Positions 55,201-64,000 of a stretch of 64,000 nucleotides of DNA are shown here, one piece after another; the stretch's first letter is position 1; each line of letters begins with the position of its first letter. Where the stretch lies: the NCBI GenBank assembly GCA_037389465.1, contig JAZARR010000171.1:3472001-3536000 (forward strand), read 5' to 3'. The notes under the pieces are model-generated. The model did not search any database, was not told where the DNA came from, and worked only from the letters and a program-made list of their open reading frames with translations. A program made the translations under genes and the position numbers. Source of the stretch: Baylisascaris procyonis. Its lineage: Eukaryota; Nematoda; Chromadorea; Rhabditida; Ascarididae.

Positions 55201-58200
55201 ATAATAAATACCAGGCCATCACTTGCAAAAGACAATAACGCTGCAGCCATATCCTCTGGTCGTTCATCGTATCCGCCCAATGCATTCGGCAGACCTCAAT
55301 ACAGTGCACGCTATACCATAGACATCAACAATACCATAAAGGCCTGGGAGGAAGCCGAGTTCAATTCATCGTTCCTATCCCATTCCACTCTCCCATTTGT
55401 TTCTGTATCGAAAAAAATTTTCACTAGCTGCTCTTACTTTGATTATACACTGTAATCAATCATCACTTAACGTCAAACGGCTTTCTCCATCGAGCCACTT
55501 TCCACCATTAATCCACTCCATTCTACCAATTTCCGCTTTATTCTGTCCCTCATTACTCTAAATCGAGTATATTTATTGTTATATAAAGAGTAATTCCACA
55601 TACCAGCGTTCGGATAGCAAAGAACAAGTGAGGTTGTGTTCATAGCGATTGTTTCAATGAAAGGTCGCATTTCTTTAGCACCAAGAGCACAATTAAGCCC
55701 CACAGCCACTGGACGACCCTGCCGTGTGCTGATTAAAAACGCTTCTCCTGTCTGACCCGATAATGTCCTCCCTGATAAATCCACTATCGTTCCAGATAGG
55801 AATACTGGCACCTGAAAATTTAAACATATCTCATCAATAAAAATTAAGTTATTTCCTCTCCATCCAATCCAAATAAACAGCTCATATTAAATAAGATACC
55901 ACATAATTTCCATAACATTAACGAAGAATAAATGAAGCGTCGAAACTGCACCAGAATAGGATTTCTAAGAACCAAAACCACAATTCCAGGGAAGTAGAAA
56001 ACCGACCCGTGAATTCTGGCAGGAGTCGGTTATGTACTTCTGAATCCCGAAATACTAACTTTTTATAACACGAGATTCTGAAACCAAACCTCTCTGTAAT
56101 TTTAGAAAAGACACAAACTCCAGGAAAGGAAATCAAAACAGTCAAATGAATGAATAACCGTGATCAGCTGGAATCAAAAAAACTTTAACAATAGGTACCT
56201 AATGCCGACTATTTTCAATGCTGTGAACTATAGCTCTTGATGTGAACAAACCAAGAAAGAAACCTCTTCAATGCCACCTTCTTCGAAAAGCGTTCGAATG
56301 GCAAAGAGTGCCGCCTTGGCGTTTGCCGAATCGAACACAGTTTCAACCAGAAGCACATCCACTCCACCTTCGATTAGGCTGCGTGCTTGTTCACCATAAG
56401 CTTTTACCAATTCCTGGAATGCTGTAAACCAACTCGGTTAAACTGCTAAACTAAACATCATGCTCAATACGTCATAATAAGCATTAGCAACCGCAGCACT
56501 TAGAATACGCCGAGATTTCAACTATACCACCACTGAGGATATAAACAAACAGACATGGTAATCGGTCAAAACCTCATTGTATTTCATCGAATTCTTATGG
56601 CCAATGCCACCTTCCAAAATAAGACTCCTTGTTCTAAATAAGACGACATATGAGGGAAAGAATTACGCATCGATATGAAACTCGTGCGGTTTAATATAGA
56701 ATTTGAGTTATCTTTATTTTAGAAAATCTTCCGATGCCTTCTGATTAAGAACCTCCATACTAGCCCAAGAAGCTAGCAGCTAGGAGATCTCGACAGGTAG
56801 GTGATGCATACTGCCTCCAAGAAGTTATAATTCAGAGATGAAGATATGGAATTGCACTTTCATAACGAACACAAAATCTTATTGAAATAAATGCGTTATC
56901 ATCACATCTCATCATCGATATTTTTCTGTTAGATTATCTGATAACGTCAATCATATAACAGTCCACTTTTTTACACATCGTTATAAATCTTTTCTATACT
57001 ATTTTTCTATCACTAGATGTTTTAAAAACTGTAAATATATTTCCGCATAGATAATTTTCTATTTAGCCGAAAAAAAATTCGATAGACTTGAGAATTCATT
57101 AATGGGAAATGATTTTTACATATGGGAAACTTTCAAGAAAAAAACTTGTCAAGAAACAAAAGAATAGAATGAATAAAGGTAAAGAGTAATAACTGACTTA
57201 TATTACGAAATTCGGGATGTTCCACTGACGGTGATATAGATAAAGTCTTATTTGTTGGACCGATAGCACCACAAACAAACCTGCGGATATCTGAAATCGA
57301 ACATACGCAAGAATATATCGCAGCGTTGCTCTGTTTTTTTTTTTTTCTTTTCATTTCCTCTTCTCCTTCACATAAATTTAAGCTATTCAAGTATTTAGAG
57401 GCGGTCGATTCTTCGAATTTCAGTTGTCTTATAACAACTCCTTTGATCCGATTCTAGCTGAAAGCTATCCTCTTACTCTCAGCAATATTACAACTACTAG
57501 TAGTTTTGGCACAAAGCAGAAGTGGATGCGATAATAGTGTGCATCCTTGCCACTCATCTTTAGAATAATGGACTGATTTGAAAGAATTTGAGAGAAAATG
57601 TTTTTTTTGTAAGGAGAGCGACAAAACGGTTATAAGTGGAAGATGTATTCGTGCGGGAAATTGAATGAAACAACTTAATAAATAGGTAATTCACACAGCA
57701 ATGCAAGTTTCAAAAGTGGAAAGGCACCTTAAAAGTTGGCATGACAGAGGTTTCTGCATTCCACTTATCTGACCAACTCATTCCTCATGCCACAAACAAA
57801 TAAAAATACACAACACTTCGTTCATGTTTTGAAAGCTTTCAGCGCTTGTAGAAAATTTCAAAAAAAAAGTTGCTTTTCATGATTTACCGATATAAAATGA
57901 GAATCGGATTTATGTGAAATATATGGAAATTTTTGGCATTTCCAAGTTTATGGACCAATGAGATTTTCCAAAGAGATCAACAAGTCTCAGTAAAAGACAA
58001 TCCGTGATAATCTATATCAGGTGGACCTTTATTAAATATTATATGATGAATAAATCGTTGAGAATATAGTAAGTCAAAAAAAAAACCAGAAAAGAAATAA
58101 AGTTTTAGGTAAAGAAAAGTCGCATTGAAGGGAAAACGAGCGAATCCGTACCGGTTTGCTTGTGGACTTCATCAGCAGCCTTACGAGCGATTTGTGCTGA

Positions 58201-59370
58201 ATGATAATTGATATCATGTACAAGATGCTCACACTGATAGTCTGCTTGAGCGATTGCTGTTCCACTGAATGTGAAAAATTTATTACATTATATGAGATAA
58301 CATAAATATGCTGGAATTCATATTCATGGTGCCTTTTTATCAGACCGCTTCCGCAAACAGTAATTGCTGCGCTTTCGTTCCTTTTTTTGCCCCATTCCTC
58401 TTTTTTTCAAGTGAGCATGAAACTTTTGGATTAATATTTATAGATCTATACAGCTATCTGGGAAACAGAAAAACGAAAAACGTCATTGATTCGAGAGAGA
58501 GGATTACAATAGTAATTTCAGTGAAACAGCTCACCTGAAAGTATTAGTCTCAATGAAATCGGCTCCAGCTTCCAAATATAACTTGTGAATCTTATAAACA
58601 ATATCCGGTCTCGTCAATGAAAGAATATCGTTATTTCCTTTGAGTGGTTTTGGATGATCCTCAATAAATAAAACATTTATAATATAACTCGATATGAATG
58701 TTGCATTATTTTTAAATGACATTTTGAAAACTATTTTAGATGATCAAACACAATATATCTGATTTCCTCCTTTAAACTCGATTATAAGAGGATTCATTTC
58801 AAATATGAATCTTCAAGGCGGTCTTTAACCTTTAAACATACGTTGACTAATCCTCTCCACATCGAAATGAGGCTCATTGATTTTTCATTGAGTCGTTATT
58901 GGAAATTCTTCTCAATTTTCGATTTTTAAGCATAAAGACCTGTCGTATTGGAATATGAAATTGTTGAATAAAAAATTGAAAAATTCTGGCTGAAAGTTTT
59001 TATTAATTATTGTTACGCTTCATTCAACTTCTGGTTATGATAACAAAAAAAAAAAAAATGACGACAGCTGTTAGCTGTTATTAAACCCTTCCCCACTCTC
59101 CTTCTCACCTTTTAACTCCTCACATTTTAGAATGCTTAGACACTCCAATTTCGGGCAAATTTGAATTTCTCTCAGCAATCTACGCTTCGTTGATCAATTA
59201 AAAAATCATTAAGATTGATGAGTATACCTGAAGAATATCAGCACGGAAATCAGCTTCTTGCAAATGTTCTCTTTGAATCATTGTGCCCATCGCTCCATCA
59301 ATAATCAATATTCTTTCCTTTGCGATCCGTGAGATCGTTTCAAATATCTCTTGCCGTCTTTTCATCGTTC
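39543..59370 (-). CDS. MTR: Cobalamin-dependent methionine synthase (MTR/MetH), complete
   Basis: Cytosolic 5-methyltetrahydrofolate-homocysteine methyltransferase. Exons: 59370-59228 (ATG at 59365), 58659-58535, 58264-58152, 57290-57198, 56421-56264, 55811-55604, 55294-55212, 54357-54118, 53111-52971, 51777-51592, 50855-50676, 50110-49910, 49144-48995, 48194-48042, 47050-46943, 46226-46058, 45275-45073, 44533-44362, 43734-43553, 42949-42813, 42582-42387, 41810-41754, 41463-41290, 40381-40277, 39632-39543. From the ATG they total 3762 nt (1253 residues plus TAA); human MTR has 1265. All junctions are GT-AG and in frame. Zinc ligands C250 and C313/C314, the cobalamin motif D774-x-H776-xx-G779, and the AdoMet motif R1159-xxx-GY are present, so the enzyme should be active. 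The start matches the family closely, but two upstream exons could extend it. Splice acceptors with a purine at -3 occur before exons 2, 7, 14, 15 and 17. Confidence 0.96.
45073..49144 (-). CDS. MTR: Methionine synthase exons 13-17: cobalamin cap and cobalamin-binding domain
   Basis: Exons 13-15 form the four-helix cap ([61 protein letters not shown]). Exons 16-17 form the Rossmann-like domain. [14 protein letters not shown] carries D774, the lower axial histidine H776 and G779. [13 protein letters not shown] and [20 protein letters not shown] follow, with [17 protein letters not shown] at the end. Exon 16 ends in phase 1 at a GTCGGT donor, a non-consensus form. Intron 14 (48041-47051) holds a 32-bp tandem repeat and intron 12 holds an (AT)n tract. 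Confidence 0.94.
47515..47669. repeat. 32-bp tandem repeat, five copies, in methionine synthase intron 14
   Basis: Units 47515-47546, 47547-47574, 47575-47606, 47607-47638 and 47639-47669 share the core ATATAACACAAGTAATTTGA. The second unit lacks 4 nt and is the most diverged. Confidence 0.92.
49196..49261. repeat. (AT)n microsatellite in methionine synthase intron 12
   Basis: About 66 bp of uninterrupted AT dinucleotide, about 50 bp upstream of exon 13. Confidence 0.95.
49910..53111 (-). CDS. MTR: Methionine synthase exons 9-12: pterin (methyltetrahydrofolate) domain
   Basis: The exons encode [88 protein letters not shown] and [20 protein letters not shown], followed by [20 protein letters not shown]. 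These are the TIM-barrel strand ends that bind methyltetrahydrofolate in MetH enzymes. All four exons are whole-codon (phase 0) units. Exon 10 is preceded by a TTTTAG acceptor. Confidence 0.95.
54118..59370 (-). CDS. MTR: Methionine synthase exons 1-8: homocysteine/zinc domain
   Basis: This covers residues 1 to about 328 plus the start of the pterin module. Seen in order: [119 protein letters not shown] (zinc ligand C250), LCYPNAGLPN and [15 protein letters not shown] (C313/C314). Exon 8 also holds [19 protein letters not shown] and NVAGSR, which open the folate-binding module. Exons 4 and 5 meet inside a threonine codon, restoring RNITFQEL. Confidence 0.95.
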
Positions 59371-60030
59371 CTATAAGCAGTAATGTCTTCATTTAAGATT
59401 AAAAAAATATACCGCCACCGCATCTCCATTCGTATTACAACGAGTGATTTTTATAACTAAACAAACATCTCATCTTCTATAATTAAAACGATGGATTATT
59501 CTCTATATGCTGACAGGAAATCGAAATAATTGTTAAAAATTGAGATTTCGAACATAGGGAAAAACGCATCAGACCGTACGGCACAATATGTGCTTTTATA
59601 TCCCGCTAATGAAACCTACAAGTTTTAAAAATTGCCAGTAAATTACAAAATGTGCACAATAAACGCCTAATATTTCAATGGAACCGACCACATCAAGAAA
59701 CCTGTACAAATAGAGAGACATTTACATACATACGCATAGACGACGCAATCACAATACGCTCAATAAGTGCAAATTAACAAAGGCAAATAAAAATACAAAA
59801 ACGCATCATGCGATAGCTTTGACGTGCACATTGTAATTTCATTTATCGAAGCAATTTGTTTCCCAAATTTGATTAACAAACAACAATTTATTTATTAATA
59901 AAAGAATTTCAATAAAAACTACAAAATAATAATAAAAATATTTTAAACATAGATGAATAGTGAGATAAAATAAAGAGGCTATATCGATGCAGTGTTGTAA
60001 AAAGTGAATCAATACGTATGTAAAAATTAC

Positions 60031-60383
60031 CCTCAGGAAAAAAAACCCTCATAAACTTCCCATCAACGTAAACGTCCTTCACAAAGCGCAATGCAACCTC
60101 GTCAAACAAGTTCTGCTCCTATTAAGCTCTCACAAAGGAAGCCACATTGGTCATCTAGACAAACATTTCAATGCACAATGAACACCTGTCCTTCACTACG
60201 AAAAAAAAAGTAGAGAAACGCATTCGAAAAGCTGGCATAATATGCGTTTTTTGCATTTCATTTCTTAAACGATCGCCACAAGTTGCCACCAAATAATTTA
60301 AAAATGCACAGCAATCGGCTCACATTTCTGGGTAACCAACCACTCACATAAACTGTCACAAAAGATTTACTTTTTCGCATCAT
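60031..60383 (-). CDS. Candidate upstream exons of methionine synthase (N-terminal extension or 5' UTR)
   Basis: Two open segments precede the conserved start. One runs 60383-60348 (MMRKSKSFVTVY) and ends at a consensus GTGAGT donor in phase 0. The other runs 60118-60031 between a TTAATAG acceptor and a GTAATT donor, phase 0 to phase 1 (EQNLFDEVALRFVKDVYVDG, then KFMRVFFPE). Its phase joins exactly to exon 1 at 59370, reading [10 protein letters not shown]. If translated, this adds 43 residues unlike known MTR N-termini. It may instead be an untranslated leader or belong to another transcript. I do not recognise the peptide. Confidence 0.4.
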
Positions 60384-60661
60384 GATGGATGGAAATGTTA
60401 AATCGGCCGATGTAGATGCACACGAATTTCTCTCCGCCTTCAAACGATTATGACATCGTTCAAAAAAGTAATGAAGTATGCTTATCGGCGGTGTAAAAGA
60501 ATAATAATGCAAAATTAATCAAATATCACGAATATATTACCATAATAAAGCAACAAGAAAATAAATTCCTTGTGACATTGTTTCCATTGATGGTCGATAC
60601 TTTCGAATCGGCAGTTACTAGAATCGAAATCCACCCGTCGGCTGGAACTGTCGGCTGGAAC

Positions 60662-60695
60662 AATGTCGACTAGCCCCAGCCGGCTAGTCGACATT
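60662..60695. repeat. Perfect 14-bp inverted repeat (hairpin) upstream of methionine synthase
   Basis: Arms 60662-60675 (AATGTCGACTAGCC) and 60682-60695 are exact reverse complements separated by a 6-nt GC-rich loop. Immediately left, a 12-mer (GTCGGCTGGAAC) occurs twice with a 13-nt period at 60637-60648 and 60650-60661. The block is GC-rich in AT-rich surroundings and lies about 280 bp before the first candidate methionine synthase ATG. Confidence 0.85.
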
Positions 60696-60706
60696 CATGA
60701 GGATGG

Positions 60707-60845
60707 ATCGCATTTAAAAGGGGCGAACGCTTCACATCACTTCTGAGAACTTTATCTTCACCTCATCTCATCCTGGTCAACCCCGTCCATCACCCGAACC
60801 GTCACACCCCTTCGTCACCGAGGTCACCTTCGTCGACCAGTGAGT
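60707..60845 (+). promoter_or_regulatory. Possible promoter and first-exon-like GC-rich segment
   Basis: A TATA-like TTTAAAAG lies at 60713-60720 (TTTTAAAT-like on the other strand). It is followed by a C-rich, A-poor stretch ending at a consensus donor, GTGAGT, at 60840-60845. This could be the 5' end of an unseen plus-strand transcript or, read on minus, the core promoter of methionine synthase. No coding potential was recognised downstream on plus. Confidence 0.3.
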
Positions 60846-62303
60846 GAGTTTCCAAATCTTTCCCCATTCCCTACTTCCCTTTATGCTTCAATGTAAGGAG
60901 TGAGTGAACTTGAAGATTGCCTGCGGAAAACGAAGAAAATATAGGGGAAGCTGCAATAGTAGTAGCAACATTAATAACAGCAGCGCTAAAAAAGTTTCCC
61001 AAAATCCTTTCCTAAGCAAAATGGAAGATACCCAATAACGATGAATAAATAAAAGGAAAAATACAATAAATTAAATATGCACATCGGTAAATAAAACATA
61101 AACTCATATAATATAGATTTATGCAAAGAAAATGCTGCATAAGTTTCCATCAACGCTAAAGAACATTTTTCTCTTATCGTTGTGATATGAAGACAACTGT
61201 CTTCGTGCATTCCATGAATTTCAAAAGATTAAAAAAAAAATCGACAGTTATGACGTCATGTTAAGAGCAGGTGGGAAGTAAGAAATGATAGAGAAGAGTG
61301 TTGATAACAAAACACGTGTAAAACGAGCAATTTTTAACAATTGTAATCCCGAATGTATTTGATAAGAAATGTGATAACAAAACATATTTGCAAACTTGAG
61401 AGAATCAACAAAATAGCTATACGATCTATCAAAGGTGGGCGATTCTCTGGATTGAATTTTATTTCCCTTTTTTCTTGAAAGAAAAATTGATAAAATTTTC
61501 TGCGCGTTTAAAAACAAATTCAAGAAACGATCGTATCTCAATTTTGCTAACACATTTACGTAGAATTACCTAGTGATATACATTGTGCTCTATTATTTCT
61601 CTTTAGAATTTCAATGGAAAAGAATTTTTTAGATTTTAATGGACCATAAGAGGAACCTTTTCTTCTATTTCGTAAAATTTTTTTTTGGAAGTCATCAATT
61701 CTCACAAAAATAGCGAAGTACTAAAATGGTCGCCATCAAAACTTTTTTTATAAAGTTATCGCAGGTTCGATTCTAAGAGTGCAAAACTGAAACCCGATAC
61801 AATCTTTCAAAGAATGATGACCTTTAGTGAGGAAAATTCTATCAAAATTCGGAAAGCTTTATTTCTTGTTTACCTATCGTCTGAGTGAGATCAATTCCTG
61901 AAATGCGGAAACTAGGCGTTGTCCTCATCTCAACCCCCCCCCCCCTTAATTATGGAGAGAGGCGCACATGCGTTATAAAATGTTTTTTTTTTTTCAGTTA
62001 AAAAATACAGGAAAACTACTTTCGTTAGCAAAAAAATTGCATGTATGAACTATTCTCCATCAACAATAAGCTAAGCTTATTGAGATTGAAAATTTTTTAG
62101 CTGATATTTCCTTTCGAGTTTTCAGAGGAACTGAGGCTCCTCAATCCGATTTCCACTGCAAACTACTGTAAATATGCGCTTATCACAAAGGTGTATGAAA
62201 CATTTTGCTTATAAAGTAAGGGCATGAATGCATGTTAAATTTATGCATATACGTACAAATAAAATAATCGAGCCTAAACAAAAATAATGCCGCTCGGAAA
62301 CCA

Positions 62304-62375
62304 TCTACGATAGCTCAGTGGTAGAACATTTGCCCACCAAATAGAAGTTCGCAAGTTTGGATCCGTGGGTAAGCA
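62304..62375 (+). repeat. Degenerate tRNA-like element, probably tRNA-derived SINE
   Basis: A perfect box A (TAGCTCAGTGG, 62311-62321) and a diverged box B (AGTTTGGATCC, 62354-62364) span 54 nt. The acceptor and T stems are broken. A tail CCTCAAAAAAA at about 62390-62400 resembles that of the element at 17611-17681. Intergenic, upstream of methionine synthase. Confidence 0.6.
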
Positions 62376-63157
62376 GCATTTCCGCACAACCTCAAAAAAA
62401 TGACTAGATGCAATATGTAAAATACTTTTCTTAGGTGTTAGCCAAGCGCTTTATTGCACACATAATCATTCAATGCAGAAATCTACCAATAAATTCAACG
62501 CAACAGCAAACGTCAAATTTGATGCGTCCTCAATTAGCAAAAGATAAACGGAAAGGCATAAAACAACTGGCATGATAAGCGCCTTTATATTCTGCTTGTT
62601 TGACCAGTCACCTTTAAAGAGTATTAACGAAACACAAAATATAGGGAACAAAGCCTCGAAAATTTGAATATTCAACCATCATATAGATCTTCTATAGAAC
62701 ATTCGCTTCTTTTTGCGGTTTGAAGGTGAGAGACGAAAATCACATGGAATTAAAATGCATAAAACTTCTTTGATTCTTTCAGATAGCCATAATTTTTTCG
62801 TAGTTGATGGATCAATATGAAACAGCTTTCAATCAAGACTATATGCACCATAATTCGCAATTATAGATGGAAAAAGATGTGAAAAAAAGAATAAATTTTA
62901 AAATCAGAAAATAAAATTTCAATCTAATTATTAGAAATTTTCCAAAATTGGAAAACAAATAATGAAATTGCAAAAAAAAAAGTGTTGAAAGAGGAAGTGA
63001 AAAATGCGCATAGTATAGAAGCGTAACAATGCGTGCCAACAATGATTCAATTTGATGAATGCCGATGAAATCAAATCGGAGTGAATCGATTAAAATAGAA
63101 CAATGAAGAAAGTTTTTTTTTTTGACGAAACACATAAAAGAGTATTCTTGTATACAT

Positions 63158-63161
<4 letters not shown>

Positions 63162-63195
<34 letters not shown>
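63162..63195. repeat. (AT)n microsatellite, short
   Basis: About 34 bp of AT dinucleotide in the region upstream of methionine synthase. Confidence 0.9.
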
Positions 63196-63199
<4 letters not shown>

Positions 63200-64000
63200 G
63201 AGCATAGTGTTGTAATTGCATTCGATATATGCCTACTCTTATCGATTTGTACCTATTCAAATATCAAATTGGGCATCGAATTTGTACACTTCCGGTTAAC
63301 TTCGTCACTGGGTGCGGTGATTATTAAGTATTTCACGACGTAACTATATTGATGTATTTTTTGCATTCGTCCTGTTTTATTTATCAAGATTTTCCGTCTA
63401 TATTTTTTTAAATCAAATCAATTATTTTTATTTTATATCATATGATAACTGCTCTGTTTTTGTTTCCTTTCTATCCTTAATGACTCTCCAAATTTGCAGC
63501 ATGCTGCAAGCTATGAAAGCATATTACAGCAAAGTCATGTCTGAGCACATGTCTATAAGTTTGTCCGTCTGTTTAGTGGTTTCAACCTACGAACCACCAA
63601 AGGCAGAACTATAAAATTTCATGGGAACAAAGTATATCATAGAGGGTTTCCTATGCCAATAATGAGGTTGACCTACGACCTTAAAAGAAGTTATAGAGAT
63701 TCACTCACAGTACCGAAAATTAGAATGCACTTTCAACTGCTCAAATTCCCATTTTACACAAGTGCTGTTGCATAAAAATCAAACATTTTTAGCGAGTGAC
63801 TGCATCAATAAAAACGATGGACACATTACTGCGTGCAATTTTGTTACTTGTAAGCAATTCATGGAACTGGTTGAGGTGAGTGAGCGGAACTGCAGATGTG
63901 CAAAAAATATTCGATCTTATATTGAGCAAGTTTTATGAAGTAATTCCTTGAAGATATTTAAGACCACACAAATATCGGTAAGCACGATTTTCTTATATGA

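Larger units (their letters stand above)
60850..64000. other. Region upstream of methionine synthase without a recognised gene
   Basis: AT-rich sequence with no recognisable protein. It holds a C13 run near 61927, poly-T runs near 61681 and 61983, the tRNA-like element at 62304-62375 and an (AT)n tract at 63162-63195. Open frames on both strands are short and hydrophobic or low complexity. Confidence 0.5.

Noticed and set aside
424..59370. Operon of HDAC3-like, ARID2 and methionine synthase genes
   Set aside because: All share a strand, but gaps of about 3.7 and 12.5 kb are far larger than in nematode operons.
61760..61790. Box B-like sequence (CAGGTTCGATTCTA)
   Set aside because: No upstream box A and no cloverleaf; not enough to call another tRNA-like element.

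Overview
This is a eukaryotic, animal (metazoan) nuclear window. It is AT-rich with multi-exon genes, GT-AG introns from under 100 bp to about 2.9 kb, many microsatellites and long homopolymer runs. Protein content (a class I histone deacetylase, an ARID2-type chromatin remodeller subunit and cobalamin-dependent methionine synthase) plus compact introns and tRNA-derived repeats suggest an invertebrate, plausibly a helminth or nematode. Nothing in the sequence fixes the species. No prokaryotic gene organisation, CRISPR array or virus was seen.

All three recognisable genes lie on the minus strand. (1) From the left edge to 2722 are the first four coding exons (about 232 codons) of an HDAC3-like deacetylase whose 3' part lies outside the window. 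(2) From 27056 down to 6439 is a complete ARID2 (BAF200/PBAF-type) gene. I assembled it by hand as 23 exons with fully consistent phases, giving 1076 residues: ARID domain, armadillo-like region, RFX-type winged helix, two C2H2-like zinc fingers and a conserved C-terminus. (3) From 59365 down to 39543 is a complete methionine synthase (MTR/MetH), 25 exons and 1253 residues, with homocysteine, pterin, cobalamin and AdoMet modules and all signature residues. Two more exons further upstream (60383-60348 and 60118-60031) have matching phases and could add an N-terminal extension.

The spaces between genes (2723-6438, 27057-39542 and 60384-64000) hold no gene I can name. They contain tandem repeats, G- and C-rich tracts, one unassigned exon-like segment (4998-4793), a CpG-rich segment near 34.1-34.8 kb and a perfect 14-bp inverted repeat at 60662-60695 upstream of methionine synthase. 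Two degenerate tRNA-like elements with A and B boxes and A-rich tails (17611-17681 minus, 62304-62375 plus) look like members of a tRNA-derived SINE family.

Functionally, HDAC3 and ARID2 are chromatin regulators, and methionine synthase supplies methionine and hence AdoMet, the methyl donor for chromatin and much else. Spacings of 3.7 kb and 12.5 kb argue against a tight operon. I found no convincing novel multi-gene system; the best leads are the methionine synthase 5' region and the repeat families.
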